A stretch of DNA of 58,587 nucleotides, taken from the NCBI GenBank assembly GCA_902761345.1, contig CACWKD010000008.1, positions 1 through 58,587 of the forward strand, read 5' to 3'. Both the position numbers and the translations under genes were made by a program. Shown in pieces: positions 1 to 8,193 of this stretch. Source of the stretch: an uncultured Ruminococcus sp. (lineage in GTDB: Bacteria > Bacillota > Clostridia > Oscillospirales > Acutalibacteraceae). Within the stretch, counting starts at the first letter, position 1, and each line of letters begins with the position of its first letter. The notes beneath the pieces were generated by a model. That model was given only the letters and a program-made list of their open reading frames with translations, did no database searches and was not told the DNA's origin.

Positions 1-225
1 CTGTTTCTCCTCAACATAACTTAAAAACGTACCGTAATCGACTTCCTTGATGCTTCTCTGCATCACACCCGGCAGAAGAAACAGATTGAGGACGATCATC
101 GCCACAATAACAATTGCAAGGTATATTCCTGTGAAGATAAAGAATTTCTTTGATTTAGCTTTAGGAGTGGGAACATCTGCAATTATCTCGTTTTCAGATG
201 TTATTTTTTCCTTTACTGTATCCAT
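1..225 (-). CDS. ftsH: N-terminus of FtsH-like ATP-dependent zinc metalloprotease (partial)
   Basis: Only the first 75 codons lie in the window; the gene runs off the left edge. The visible protein has a short polar N-terminus, one hydrophobic segment at about residues 28-51 (FFIFTGIYLAIVIVAMIVLN), then the stretch KEVDYGTFLSYVEEKQ. A single N-terminal membrane segment followed by an x-V-x-Y-x-x-F-L motif is how FtsH proteins begin, with the periplasmic-type FtsH_ext domain next. FtsH is a membrane-bound AAA+ protease that degrades misfolded membrane proteins and selected regulators. The ATG at 225 is preceded by CAGGTGG. The ribF stop lies 13 bases upstream, so the two are probably co-transcribed. 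The AAA+ and HExxH regions are outside the window, so the call rests on the N-terminus alone. Confidence 0.62.
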   Translation of the reverse strand, partial: MDTVKEKITSENEIIADVPTPKAKSKKFFIFTGIYLAIVIVAMIVLNLFLLPGVMQRSIKEVDYGTFLSYVEEKQ

Positions 226-238
226 ACTTACCACCTGT

Positions 239-1159
239 TTAATACTTGTTGAAAATTGAGCTTTTCTGTACTTTGTCAATATCCTTTTTTATCTGTACGG
301 AAAGTTCTTCAAGATTATCAAATTTCTTTTCATCACGAACAAAGTCAAGAAACTGCGTGCGGACGTGTTTGCCGTAAAGATCACCGTAAAATCTTCCCAA
401 AATGTGTGTTTCAATATTTTTATGATCGCCGTTTACAGTGGGTCTTACTCCGACATTTGTAATGCCCTCGTACCTTTTGCCGTCTATATACACAAACGAC
501 GCATACACGCCGAAACGAGGCGTTACAAAACCCTCGGGGAGATTTTGGTTAATGGTGGGTATACCGACAGTTCTGCCGTTATGCTTGCCCTCGGTAATGA
601 TCTGCTCCACAGAAAAAGGTCTGCCGAGCAGTCTGTTGGCGGTGAGAATATCTCCATTCTCTATAAGATCCCTTATCCTGCTTGAACTTACCGCTTGATC
701 GCCGTAGCAAACGGGTGAGGAAACAAAAGCTTTTATACCGTATTTTTGGCATAATTCTAATAAAATATCGCTTGTACCCTCGGCGTTTCTGCCGAAACGG
801 TAGTTAAATCCGCAAAATACAGCCTGAACCCCGAGCTTATCTATAAGAATTGTTTTTACAAAATCATCGGGGGAAATATTTCTTACAGATGAAAAATCAA
901 CCGAAAAACAATATTCCGTGCCAATCTCCTCAAGTGTTTTCATTTTATCTTGAATACTCAGCAGAGTACGTCTGCGTGATTTTCCGAGAAGTGCGGCAGG
1001 CGATACGTCAAAGGTAAAGACAGCCGAACTAAGAGAGTTTTCCTTTGCATAACTGCACATAGAACGGATTATACGCTGATGACCTATGTGTATTCCGTCA
1101 AAACAGCCTAATGCGATACAGCACGGAGAAATTTGTGTTATATTATTAAAAATTTGCAT
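239..1159 (-). CDS. ribF: Bifunctional riboflavin kinase / FAD synthetase
   Basis: 306 residues, the usual length of RibF. It phosphorylates riboflavin to FMN and adenylylates FMN to FAD in the cytoplasm. The N-terminal nucleotidyltransferase half shows the class signature GCFDGIHIGHQ near residue 18, FNYRFGRNAEG near 120, and SSSRIRDLI closing that domain. The C-terminal kinase half shows GRTVGIPTIN (the family's G-x-P-T-A/I-N motif), GVYASFV, and the conserved NVGVRPT segment with the downstream ETHILGRFYGDLYG. The ATG at 1159 is preceded by AGAGGATATT. A clear promoter lies just upstream at 1192-1220. No FMN riboswitch (RFN element) is recognisable in the short leader, and the leader is too short to hold one. 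ftsH follows closely. Confidence 0.96.
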   Translation of the reverse strand: MQIFNNITQISPCCIALGCFDGIHIGHQRIIRSMCSYAKENSLSSAVFTFDVSPAALLGKSRRRTLLSIQDKMKTLEEIGTEYCFSVDFSSVRNISPDDFVKTILIDKLGVQAVFCGFNYRFGRNAEGTSDILLELCQKYGIKAFVSSPVCYGDQAVSSSRIRDLIENGDILTANRLLGRPFSVEQIITEGKHNGRTVGIPTINQNLPEGFVTPRFGVYASFVYIDGKRYEGITNVGVRPTVNGDHKNIETHILGRFYGDLYGKHVRTQFLDFVRDEKKFDNLEELSVQIKKDIDKVQKSSIFNKY

Positions 1160-1191
1160 AATATCCTCTGATAATAAGTTTTTTCTATATA

Positions 1192-1220
1192 ATTGTACAA
1201 CATTTTTATGTAATATTCAA
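1192..1220 (-). promoter_or_regulatory. Sigma-A-type promoter for ribF-ftsH
   Basis: On the minus strand, TTGAAT (plus-strand 1215-1220) is followed after exactly 17 bases by TACAAT (plus-strand 1192-1197), about 30 bases upstream of the ribF start. Confidence 0.72.
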
Positions 1221-1308
1221 GTGCCGAAATAGACTGCACAGCAAAAAATAAGTATGTAAATGCTGTAAAGCTATGTTCTCAGAAAATTCATACATTTTTC
1301 GGGGGATT

Positions 1309-1317
1309 TGATATAAT
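1309..1317 (+). promoter_or_regulatory. Extended -10 promoter for the small lipoprotein
   Basis: TGATATAAT at 1309-1317 is a consensus extended -10 (TG-N-TATAAT). The -35 position (CATACA, 17-base spacing) is poor, which is usual for extended -10 promoters. It lies 28 bases upstream of the ATG at 1345 and points away from the ribF promoter. Confidence 0.6.
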
Positions 1318-1344
1318 AGAAATGAAAAAGGGGAGGAAAAGCTG

Positions 1345-1776
1345 ATGAGAAAGAATATAATTATTATAGGAATAATTGCTTTGACAGTTCTTATGTTTGG
1401 CGGCTGTGGGGGAGAGGATACTGTCGCAGTATCGTCGCAGGAGGACGTATCTTCCGTCGTATCCGAAAAAACGGAGTACAGTACAGATGAAATAAGAGAG
1501 GTGCTTGTAGGAGAGTGGGGCAGGCTTGAAAAGACAATGCACTACTTCTATGAGGACGGCAGTTGTGTTATAGGCGGTATGCAGGGAACATACGAGATAG
1601 ACGATAACAAAAGCCTTATTCTCACTACAATGAGCGGTTCGGTGACACAGTACGAATGGGCAAGCTCCTTTACAAAAACAGACAGCCCTAATTACTGGTA
1701 TCTTGACGGGGATATTATCACGATAGACGGCAATCAGTTTACAAAGATAGTTAAAGCCGATGAGAGTGAGGAGTAA
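1345..1776 (+). CDS. Small putative lipoprotein of unknown function
   Basis: 143 residues. The N-terminus MRKN, a hydrophobic run, and FGGC at residues 18-21 form a lipoprotein signal peptide (lipobox cysteine about residue 21), followed by a Ser/Glu-rich spacer. The mature part contains VGEWGR, FYEDGSCVIGG, GTYEID, and YLDGDIITIDG. This pattern of beta strands with a G-x-W start and a GTYxID core resembles small lipocalin-like / DUF5640-type modules often seen in Clostridia lipoproteins. That resemblance is my reading, not a search result. GGGGAGG eight bases before the ATG fixes the start. The gene is monocistronic, with its own extended -10 promoter and a separate promoter for glyQS after it. 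Function unknown. Confidence 0.75.
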   Translation: MRKNIIIIGIIALTVLMFGGCGGEDTVAVSSQEDVSSVVSEKTEYSTDEIREVLVGEWGRLEKTMHYFYEDGSCVIGGMQGTYEIDDNKSLILTTMSGSVTQYEWASSFTKTDSPNYWYLDGDIITIDGNQFTKIVKADESEE

Positions 1777-1800
1777 GGGCAAGTTTTTTGTAAAAATATA

Positions 1801-1829
1801 TTGATAAAACTTCTCATAAATGGTAAAAT
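1801..1829 (+). promoter_or_regulatory. Promoter of glyQS
   Basis: TTGATA at 1801-1806, a 17-base spacer, then TAAAAT at 1824-1829 with an upstream TG (extended -10). Transcription would begin about 1836, leaving a leader of only about 22 bases before the ATG at 1859. That rules out a T-box leader, which glycyl-tRNA synthetase genes in this phylum often carry. Confidence 0.75.
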
Positions 1830-1858
1830 GGAGAGAGATATTTTAAGGAGGCATAATT

Positions 1859-3235
1859 ATGAAAAACACAGAGAAAACAATGGATAAGCTTGTGGCACTG
1901 TGTAAAACAAGAGGTTTTGTATATCCGGGCAGCGAGATATACGGCGGTCTTGCGAATACATGGGATTACGGCCCTTTGGGTGTTCTTCTCAAAAACAATA
2001 TCAAAAGTGCGTGGCTCAAAAAGTTTGTACAGGAAAACAAGCTCAATGTAGGTCTTGATTCCGCAATTCTTATGAACCCTCAGACTTGGGTAGCTTCGGG
2101 TCACCTGGGCGGATTTTCCGATCCTCTTATGGATTGCCGTGATTGTAAGACACGTCACCGTGCAGATAACCTTATAGAGGATTTCGACGGCACAAATGTA
2201 GCAGGCTGGAGCAACCAGCAGATGACAGACTACATCAAGGAAAAAGGTATAGTCTGCCCTAACTGCGGCAAAGCAAACTTTACGGATATCAGACAGTTCA
2301 ACCTTATGTTCAAGACATTTCAGGGTGTTACAGAGGATACAAAGAACGAACTGTATCTTCGTCCGGAAACTGCACAGGGTATATTTGTAAACTTTGCGAA
2401 CATTCAGAGAACTACAAGAAAGAAAGTTCCCTTCGGTGTTGCACAGATAGGTAAGTCTTTCAGAAACGAGATCACACCCGGTAACTTTATATTCAGAGTA
2501 AGAGAATTTGAGCAAATGGAGCTTGAATTTTTCTGTAAGCCCGATACGGATCTTGAATGGTTTGCTTATTGGAGAGGTTTCTGCCGTGACTGGCTCTATT
2601 CGCTCAATATTAAGGAGGAAAACCTCAGACTTCGTGACCACGAAAAGGAAGAACTTTCGTTCTATTCAAAGGCAACAACAGACTTTGAGTATCTGTTCCC
2701 GTTCGGCTGGGGCGAGCTTTGGGGTATTGCAGACAGAACTAACTATGACCTCACACAGCACATCAACACAAGCGGCAAACGTCTTGATTACCGTGATCCC
2801 GTAACAAACGAAAAGTATATTCCATATGTTATAGAGCCGTCGCTTGGCGTTGAGCGTCTGTTCCTTGCAATAATGACAGAGGCATACGATGAGGAGCAGA
2901 TCAAAGAAGATGATACAAGAGTTGTATTAAGACTTCACCCGACGCTTGCACCTTTCAAGGCTGCCGTACTGCCGCTGTCAAAGCAGCTTTTGGAAGAATC
3001 AGGCGAGGTTTACGATCTTCTCTCAAAGCACTTTATGACTGATTTTGACGAAACAGGATCTATCGGTAAGAGATACCGCCGTCAAGACGAGATAGGCACA
3101 CCTTTCTGTGTTACATTTGACTTTGATTCCCGTGACGACCACTGCGTAACAGTTCGTGACAGAGATACAATGGAGCAGGAGAGAGTAGCAATAGATGATC
3201 TTGTTGAGTATATCTCAAAGAAGATAGCATTCTGA
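1859..3235 (+). CDS. glyQS: Glycyl-tRNA synthetase, homodimeric (alpha2) type
   Basis: 458 residues. Charges tRNA-Gly with glycine. This is the single-chain class II enzyme rather than the GlyQ+GlyS alpha2beta2 form. Visible signatures: [13 protein letters not shown] near the N-terminus, WDYGPLGV, the RHRAD segment, a CPNCG zinc-like pair, class II motif 2 in [26 protein letters not shown] (about residues 195-225), and motif 3 as [12 protein letters not shown] (about 325). The C-terminal anticodon-binding domain covers roughly 360-458 ([15 protein letters not shown]). AAGGAGG at 1845-1851 sets the start at the ATG at 1859. The Nudix gene begins two bases after the stop and is probably translationally coupled. 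Confidence 0.97.
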   Translation: MKNTEKTMDKLVALCKTRGFVYPGSEIYGGLANTWDYGPLGVLLKNNIKSAWLKKFVQENKLNVGLDSAILMNPQTWVASGHLGGFSDPLMDCRDCKTRHRADNLIEDFDGTNVAGWSNQQMTDYIKEKGIVCPNCGKANFTDIRQFNLMFKTFQGVTEDTKNELYLRPETAQGIFVNFANIQRTTRKKVPFGVAQIGKSFRNEITPGNFIFRVREFEQMELEFFCKPDTDLEWFAYWRGFCRDWLYSLNIKEENLRLRDHEKEELSFYSKATTDFEYLFPFGWGELWGIADRTNYDLTQHINTSGKRLDYRDPVTNEKYIPYVIEPSLGVERLFLAIMTEAYDEEQIKEDDTRVVLRLHPTLAPFKAAVLPLSKQLLEESGEVYDLLSKHFMTDFDETGSIGKRYRRQDEIGTPFCVTFDFDSRDDHCVTVRDRDTMEQERVAIDDLVEYISKKIAF

Positions 3236-3237
3236 TT

Positions 3238-3831
3238 ATGGACGCAAATACTACACATAAGGAAGAATTGCTTGCGGTATTAGATGATAACGGAAGTATC
3301 GTTAAGGGCGAGAGTGTATCAAGGACAGAAGCGCACGATAACGGTATACTTCACGGTGCGAGTCATATTTTCATTTACAGATTATCGGAAAGCGGAAATA
3401 TAGAATTTCTTTTGCAGAAAAGAAGTCCGAATAAAGACAGTTATCCCGGCTGCCTTGATATTTCTTCTGCCGGACACATTGAATACGGTATGGATTTTCT
3501 CGATACTGCGTTAAAGGAGCTGCATGAGGAGTTGGGCTTGGAGGTTAATGCAGACGAGCTTTATGAGGCTTTTTCTCAGCATTTCCATAAGATTGATGAA
3601 TTTCACGGTGAAATATTTGACAATCGAGAAATTAATAAGATTTATCTGCTGAAAAAAGATGTTGATATTACAAAATGTGTTTTACAAAAGGAAGAAGTAT
3701 CGGAAGTGTTATGGCTTGACAGCGAAGAGATACGTGTGGGTATAAATTCCGGCGCAGGGGAGATATGTATTGACGCAGAGGAATTTGACAGAGTATTGTC
3801 TTTTGTTAAAAAGCGTGAAAGTTTAGATTAA
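3238..3831 (+). CDS. NUDIX hydrolase
   Basis: 197 residues. Nudix enzymes hydrolyse nucleoside diphosphates linked to another moiety. This one has the layout of the IPP-isomerase-like/YfcD-like branch: a short N-terminal domain, then FLLQKRSPNKDSYPG, then the Nudix box at about residues 80-103. The box reads GHIEYGMDFLDTALKELHEE, followed by LGL. Two consensus positions differ: the Glu six residues after the first Gly is Met, and the Arg before E-L is Lys, while the metal-binding E-E pair is kept. The start codon sits two bases after the glyQS stop without a good Shine-Dalgarno, which suggests coupling to glyQS translation. A strong terminator follows. The substrate cannot be told from sequence. 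Confidence 0.9.
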   Translation: MDANTTHKEELLAVLDDNGSIVKGESVSRTEAHDNGILHGASHIFIYRLSESGNIEFLLQKRSPNKDSYPGCLDISSAGHIEYGMDFLDTALKELHEELGLEVNADELYEAFSQHFHKIDEFHGEIFDNREINKIYLLKKDVDITKCVLQKEEVSEVLWLDSEEIRVGINSGAGEICIDAEEFDRVLSFVKKRESLD

Positions 3832-3837
3832 AATAAA

Positions 3838-3872
3838 AACAGCACTGATTTGATTCGGTGCTGTTTTGTGTT
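3838..3872 (+). terminator. Intrinsic terminator after glyQS-Nudix
   Basis: AACAGCAC at 3838-3845 pairs with GTGCTGTT at 3858-3865, with further inner pairing, followed by TTGTGTTTTATTTT. It ends the plus-strand unit just before the convergent SOD-like gene. Confidence 0.85.
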
Positions 3873-3892
3873 TTATTTTACGTATGTCAAGT

Positions 3893-4291
3893 TTAAACGC
3901 AAAAATCTCTTTGATCTCTGAACCAAGCTTTTTTAATCACTCCGCAGGCTATTTTTTCGCCTGATTTACCCGAAGGCTGCACTGCCATAAATGCAGTGCC
4001 GTTGTTTGATAGCAGGGGCGGAAGATCGCCTGCGTGTTCGGGGTGAGAAACGTCTTCGGGATTATAGTGACCGCCCGTTTTAGGAAATCCCTCGCCGCTG
4101 CAATTCGAGCCGCTGTGAATATGAAAAGCAAAAAATCCTGTTTCGCTGTCACGGGGCAGACCCGATATTCGAGCAACAACAAGTACGCCGTTTCGCTTTT
4201 GTATAAAATCCACTCTGCCGGAAAGCATAGGCGCGTCTTTTGAGCCTTTTATCTGTGCCGAGGCATTTATACCTCTGTATGATTTTTCCAT
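3893..4291 (-). CDS. Cu/Zn superoxide dismutase-family protein lacking the copper-ligand loop
   Basis: 132 residues from the preferred ATG at 4291, which has GGTGAT (matching the 16S 3' end) four bases upstream; an upstream TTG at 4318 is less likely. The family is clear: FAFHIHSGSNCSGEG carries the two copper His residues and the disulfide Cys, GGHYNP carries the bridging His, SHPEHAGDLPPLL carries two zinc His and the zinc Asp, and SGEKIACGVI carries the second disulfide Cys. After NNGTAFMAV the chain jumps directly to QPSGKSG. The usual segment of about 25 residues between these points (IGRTVIIH..PDDFTT in relatives), which holds the fourth copper His and the electrostatic loop, is absent without any frame change. 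There is no signal peptide. It may be a zinc-only or copper-chaperone-like relative rather than an active dismutase. Confidence 0.88.
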   Translation of the reverse strand: MEKSYRGINASAQIKGSKDAPMLSGRVDFIQKRNGVLVVARISGLPRDSETGFFAFHIHSGSNCSGEGFPKTGGHYNPEDVSHPEHAGDLPPLLSNNGTAFMAVQPSGKSGEKIACGVIKKAWFRDQRDFCV

Positions 4292-4343
4292 TTTCATCAC
4301 CGATATTATAATATGCAAAAATAATAACGGTGTTACTTTGTCT

Positions 4344-4814
4344 TTATTCAGTCGTTACATCTGCGAATGTAAATCTTATAGCTTTTGAAATGTCTTTAGG
4401 GGATACTTCAACCTGAAATCCGATTTTTCCCGCGCTAAAGCATATTGTTTCTTTATCTTCGGCAGATTTGTCAATACAGGTTGTAAAGAATTTCTTCATA
4501 CCGATAGGTGAGCAGCCGCCGTGTACATATCCCGTAAGGGGTAACAGATCTTTTTGTTTGAGCATTTCAATTGATTTTTCCGAAACTGCCTTAGCCGCTT
4601 TTTTCAGATCAAGCTCCTTGTGTATCGGAATAACAAAAACATATTTATTTCCCGTTTTACCCACGGTTACGAGCGTCTTAAAAACTCTCTCCGGCTCTTT
4701 GCCTAAAGCTTGTGCAACGTCTTTGCCGCTGAGCTTTGTATTATCTCCTATACTGTGCGGGGTATAGGGGATTTTTTTCTGATTGAGAATTCTCATAACA
4801 TTTGTCTTATCCAT
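4344..4814 (-). CDS. ybaK: YbaK/EbsC-family Cys-tRNA(Pro) deacylase
   Basis: 156 residues, the normal length for the single-domain YbaK family. These proteins hydrolyse Cys-tRNA(Pro) mischarged by prolyl-tRNA synthetase. Recognisable features: KKIPYTPHSI near the N-terminus, VFKTLVTVGKTG with the conserved catalytic-site Lys near residue 46, FVIPIHKELDLKKAAKA, and the Gly-rich GYVHGGCSPIGMKK segment around residue 95. AGGAGGG lies upstream of the ATG at 4814. The gene starts five bases past the acyl-CoA ligase stop and is the last gene of the long minus-strand unit. Confidence 0.93.
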   Translation of the reverse strand: MDKTNVMRILNQKKIPYTPHSIGDNTKLSGKDVAQALGKEPERVFKTLVTVGKTGNKYVFVIPIHKELDLKKAAKAVSEKSIEMLKQKDLLPLTGYVHGGCSPIGMKKFFTTCIDKSAEDKETICFSAGKIGFQVEVSPKDISKAIRFTFADVTTE

Positions 4815-4819
4815 AATTA

Positions 4820-6520
4820 TCAGCCCTCCTCTGCTTTCTGCTGTTCACGTTTAATCATTTCTTTGTATGCGATCCTGCCTGTAAATGTTTTCGGGAAGCT
4901 GTCAACAAATTCTATATCCTTTGGAATTGCATAATCTGTCATATTTTGTTTGCAGTATGACAGAATACGTTCCTTTATCTCATCTGTTTTTTCATATTCT
5001 TTTTTTAGCTGCACAAATGCCTTTACTCGTTGTCCTACCTTGCTGTCGGGAACTCCTATAACACAGCTTGACTGTGCATATCTGCACTTGTTAATAACAT
5101 TTTCCACCTGTGCGGGATATACATTATAACCGTTAGTGATAATCATTCGTTTTATACGCTGATCAAAATAAACATATCCGTCGCTGTCCATTTTTCCCAA
5201 ATCGCCCGTATGAAGCCATATTCTGCCGTCGGGGTGAATTCTCAGTATGTCTGCTGTTTCAACTGAATTATTTACATAGCACTTCATAACAGTCGGGCCC
5301 GAGATACATATTTCGCCGAATTCTCCTCGGCAGCATTCATCGGTAGTGCCTGTTTTTACTATAACGTAACGTGTATCGGGCAGGGGCTTTCCGATACTGC
5401 CCTCACGCTGTTCTTTCTCGGGGGCGATACAGCTTATTGTGATACACTCCGTAGTGCCGTAGCCCTCTCTTACTTTAACATCTGAGTATCTTTCGCTTAA
5501 AAAATAGTCAAAGCGGTTTTTGAGTTCTGTCGGGAGTTTATCACTGCTGCAAAAAACACCTTTTAAGAATTTAAGATTAGCATTGTCGAGTACAGGTGTT
5601 CTGAGCAGTCTGTCTAAAAGGCTTGGAACGCAGGCAATGTAATTCGGTTTTCGCATTTTTATACACCTTGCAAAGCTGTCGGTTGAATAGTCCGGGAGCA
5701 GTACGCATCTGCCGCCCAATGCTAAAACAGAATGTATTCCTATTCCCAGACCGTAGCCGTGTGAAATACCCATAGAGGAGAGCACCTTATCTCCGGAAAC
5801 AAAGGTTTCGTTGACTTCTGCAAATTGTTTTGCAAGGGAGTTAAAGTTGAGGTTTGTAAGGCCTATACCTTTTATTTGACCTGTTGTCCCTCCGCTGTAA
5901 AGTATAACTGCAATATCATCGTCCTTTACGTTTTCGGAGTAATCGCCTTTATAATTTTCACCCTCTTGTATAAAGTCCTCCCAGCTCAGTTTATGGTCAT
6001 GCAGCGGTATGTAATCTATATAACGTCCCTCTGTAAAGTGATATATGGGTTTATTTATGATACCCATTATATCGGAGGCTTCGGTTGTTATCAGCAGATT
6101 TAATGTATTATTGTCGATGAATTTTTTGAAGTTTGAGTAACACTCGTTCATAGTAAGACACGCTGTGCTGCCTGCGTCACGCAGATAAAATTCTATCTCG
6201 TTTTCCGGAGATTTCGGGTGTATCATACTTGCCGCAGCTCCGATTTTGTTTACAGCGTACAGCATAATAACTGCCTGCGGAATATTTGGCATACATATAG
6301 TTACTTTGTCGCCCTGTTTTATTCCGCAAGCCTTCAGTGACGCAGAACATTTTAGTATCAAGTTTAACAGTTCCTTGTAGCTTATGCGTTTGCCTGAGTA
6401 TTCCATTGCAATACTGTTAGGCTGTTTTTTTGCAATCTCGCATACTGCACTGTACATAGATTTTGGCAGAGGCTTTTGTTTATTTTTTTTAGATTTTTTT
6501 ACTGCCGATTTACTGCTCAT
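4820..6520 (-). CDS. AMP-forming acyl-CoA synthetase / acid-CoA ligase
   Basis: 566 residues from the ATG at 6520, chosen because CGGAGGAAAAC lies just upstream; the reading frame stays open further but without a ribosome site. ANL superfamily: A3 P-loop ILYSGGTTGQIKG near residue 205, A5 REGYGTTECI, A7 LHTGDLGKMD, A8 YFDQRIKRMIITNGYNVYP. It would activate a carboxylic acid as acyl-AMP and transfer it to CoA; the substrate is not predictable. The A10 motif reads PKTFTGRIAYK: the catalytic lysine position of the usual P-K-T-x-x-G-K is Arg. A Lys-rich N-terminal extension (residues 1-20) precedes the domain. The start codon overlaps the last codons of rnmV, so translation is coupled. Confidence 0.9.
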   Translation of the reverse strand: MSSKSAVKKSKKNKQKPLPKSMYSAVCEIAKKQPNSIAMEYSGKRISYKELLNLILKCSASLKACGIKQGDKVTICMPNIPQAVIMLYAVNKIGAAASMIHPKSPENEIEFYLRDAGSTACLTMNECYSNFKKFIDNNTLNLLITTEASDIMGIINKPIYHFTEGRYIDYIPLHDHKLSWEDFIQEGENYKGDYSENVKDDDIAVILYSGGTTGQIKGIGLTNLNFNSLAKQFAEVNETFVSGDKVLSSMGISHGYGLGIGIHSVLALGGRCVLLPDYSTDSFARCIKMRKPNYIACVPSLLDRLLRTPVLDNANLKFLKGVFCSSDKLPTELKNRFDYFLSERYSDVKVREGYGTTECITISCIAPEKEQREGSIGKPLPDTRYVIVKTGTTDECCRGEFGEICISGPTVMKCYVNNSVETADILRIHPDGRIWLHTGDLGKMDSDGYVYFDQRIKRMIITNGYNVYPAQVENVINKCRYAQSSCVIGVPDSKVGQRVKAFVQLKKEYEKTDEIKERILSYCKQNMTDYAIPKDIEFVDSFPKTFTGRIAYKEMIKREQQKAEEG

Positions 6521-7139
6521 CGTTGTTTTCCTCCGAAGTATCTGAGAATATTCGTTCAAGCTCATCAAAAAATTCTTCTCTGCTGTAAATCATATTGACT
6601 GCGCCAAGCAGAGTATTGGCGGTCATATATTTCGGAAAGCCCAGTGCAGACAAGAGTTTTTTTCTCATGTTTTCACTACCCTCTCTTCCCGTCAAGCCTG
6701 CATTGTAAAAATCAAGCTTAGTTATTTCGCCGGTTTTTTTATAATTCTCCTCGCTGCCTATTACAGCAGCCCCGCTTGATAAAACAGCGTTTATAATAAT
6801 CTCGTCCGTCATTCCCTCAACTCCGAGCAGCCCCTCTTTGGACGGGTGAGATTTACGCTTTTCCTTGCCCTGAATATCGGGGATAAACGCTTGTTTTATC
6901 TGAGCTGTACTGCCAACTATACTTTTGATATGATTTCTTATAACAAATCCTGCTCCGTCGCTGTCGGTAAGAATGATTATTCCGCGTTTTTGCGCAAGAC
7001 GTCTGATAACATTCTTTTTCTCCTCGTCTTTAAAGATCCTGAAACCGCCTGTTTCTATTATGGCAGTATCGAACAGCCCTCCGAGTTTTATTCTGTCATA
7101 TCTTCCCTCAACAATTATTGCTTCTTTTATAACTATCAT
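6510..7139 (-). CDS. rnmV: Ribonuclease M5
   Basis: 209 residues. RNase M5 matures the 5S rRNA precursor in Firmicutes together with ribosomal protein L18. The N-terminal Toprim domain is clear: IIVEGRYD carries the catalytic Glu, ETGGFRIF the next conserved segment, and ILTDSDGAGF the D-x-D. The family-specific tail follows: FIPDIQGKEKRKS, HPSKEGLLGVEGM, and a C-terminal helical domain with GLTGREGSENMRKKL. I place the start at ATG 7139 (GAGGG upstream) rather than a TTG at 7157 inside holA. In many Firmicutes rnmV sits with ksgA; here it sits between holA and an acyl-CoA ligase gene. Confidence 0.94.
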   Translation of the reverse strand: MIVIKEAIIVEGRYDRIKLGGLFDTAIIETGGFRIFKDEEKKNVIRRLAQKRGIIILTDSDGAGFVIRNHIKSIVGSTAQIKQAFIPDIQGKEKRKSHPSKEGLLGVEGMTDEIIINAVLSSGAAVIGSEENYKKTGEITKLDFYNAGLTGREGSENMRKKLLSALGFPKYMTANTLLGAVNMIYSREEFFDELERIFSDTSEENNDEQ

Positions 7140-7140
7140 A

Positions 7141-8193
7141 TCAGCCCTCGTTTGCAATCATAATAAGCTTAACGATCAGACGTTCAAGCTGTATCCTGTC
7201 ATCTGCCCTTGTGCTTTTTAAAGCAATATCGGTTTGTGCAATAGCGTCAAGGCTATTTCTGAGTATAGCAGTGTTTACCTTGCGGCAGTCACGCTCAATG
7301 TAACTTAACGCTCTCGCATTTTTGTAAGAACCGGGAAACAGTTTCATTAAATCTGTTACCGGGTAGCCGCATTTTATAGCAATTCTTGCTCTGTACATAT
7401 TTATATAAGAACTTGACAGCACCGCAAGAATGGAGATGACCTCCTCTTTTTGGTATATCAGTCTGTCGACAAGCTTAAATGCTTTTACGCTGTCGCCGCT
7501 TATTACAGCCTTAGACAGGTCATATATGCTTGCTTCAAGATTTTTTGTGACAAGCATATCTATTTCTTTATCTGTAATTTCTCCGCCTGTTCCAACGTAC
7601 TGACAAAGCTTTTCAAGCTCCTGTTTCAAAAGATTAAGGTCTGTACCGCTGTAATTTACTATTAGCTCGGCGTTTTTCGGGGATAGAGTTATGTTTCTTT
7701 TTCCTGCCCAAGAAACAAGCTTTTTTTGGAGCGCAGACGCAGTAAGCTTTTCAAGTTCCAAAAGACAGCCCTTTTGTATTGTAAGTTCGGCAAGCTTTTT
7801 GTCTTTTCCTGTCATAGATGTTCTTGATTTTTGTATTGCTGTGGGGTATGTAAAGATTACGATACTATCTCCCGATATGTTTTTTACAAGTTCGAGAATT
7901 TTATCTCCGTCATACGATGAAAAATCTGAGAAATTCAAATCCTTTATAACCGTAACATTATATTGGCTTGTAAATGGTATAGCCTGTAATGCCGAGGCAA
8001 ATTCATTTATATCAAAATCATCTGTAAATACGTGGTAATTAAAGTCCGACGGCTTTTTCCCTGCTGTTTTTTCAATCAGTTTATTGGTATAATGGGAAAC
8101 AAGCATTTTCTCGTTTCCGCAGATATAAAATAAATTTCCAAATTCATTTCCTGTGATGATTTTCTTAAATTCCTGTTCACTCACCTGAGGCAT
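7141..8193 (-). CDS. holA: DNA polymerase III, delta subunit
   Basis: 350 residues, standard for HolA. The delta subunit opens the beta sliding clamp as part of the clamp loader. Visible features: YICGNEKMLVSHYTNKLIE at the N-terminus, HVFTDDFD, QAIPFTSQYNVTVIKDLN, a Rossmann-like strand DSIVIFTYPT, domain II LTASALQKKLVSWAGKRNITLSP, and the domain III helices ending in TDIALKSTRADDRIQLERLIVKLI, which is the family's conserved C-terminus. GGAGGAGTGACACGTT precedes the ATG, which overlaps the comEC 3' end by 17 bases. The comEC-holA pairing is a common Firmicutes arrangement. Confidence 0.95.
   Translation of the reverse strand: MPQVSEQEFKKIITGNEFGNLFYICGNEKMLVSHYTNKLIEKTAGKKPSDFNYHVFTDDFDINEFASALQAIPFTSQYNVTVIKDLNFSDFSSYDGDKILELVKNISGDSIVIFTYPTAIQKSRTSMTGKDKKLAELTIQKGCLLELEKLTASALQKKLVSWAGKRNITLSPKNAELIVNYSGTDLNLLKQELEKLCQYVGTGGEITDKEIDMLVTKNLEASIYDLSKAVISGDSVKAFKLVDRLIYQKEEVISILAVLSSSYINMYRARIAIKCGYPVTDLMKLFPGSYKNARALSYIERDCRKVNTAILRNSLDAIAQTDIALKSTRADDRIQLERLIVKLIMIANEG

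Noticed and set aside
1160..1260. FMN riboswitch before ribF (AGGATAT near the start looked suggestive)
   Set aside because: The promoter leaves a leader of roughly 30 bases; the conserved multi-helix RFN core cannot fit, and AGGATAT here is the ribosome site.
1777..1858. T-box leader for glyQS
   Set aside because: The promoter at 1801-1829 leaves a leader of only about 22 bases, far too short for a T-box.
1814..2641. 275-codon open frame opposite glyQS
   Set aside because: Antisense shadow of a conserved housekeeping gene with no start signal of its own.
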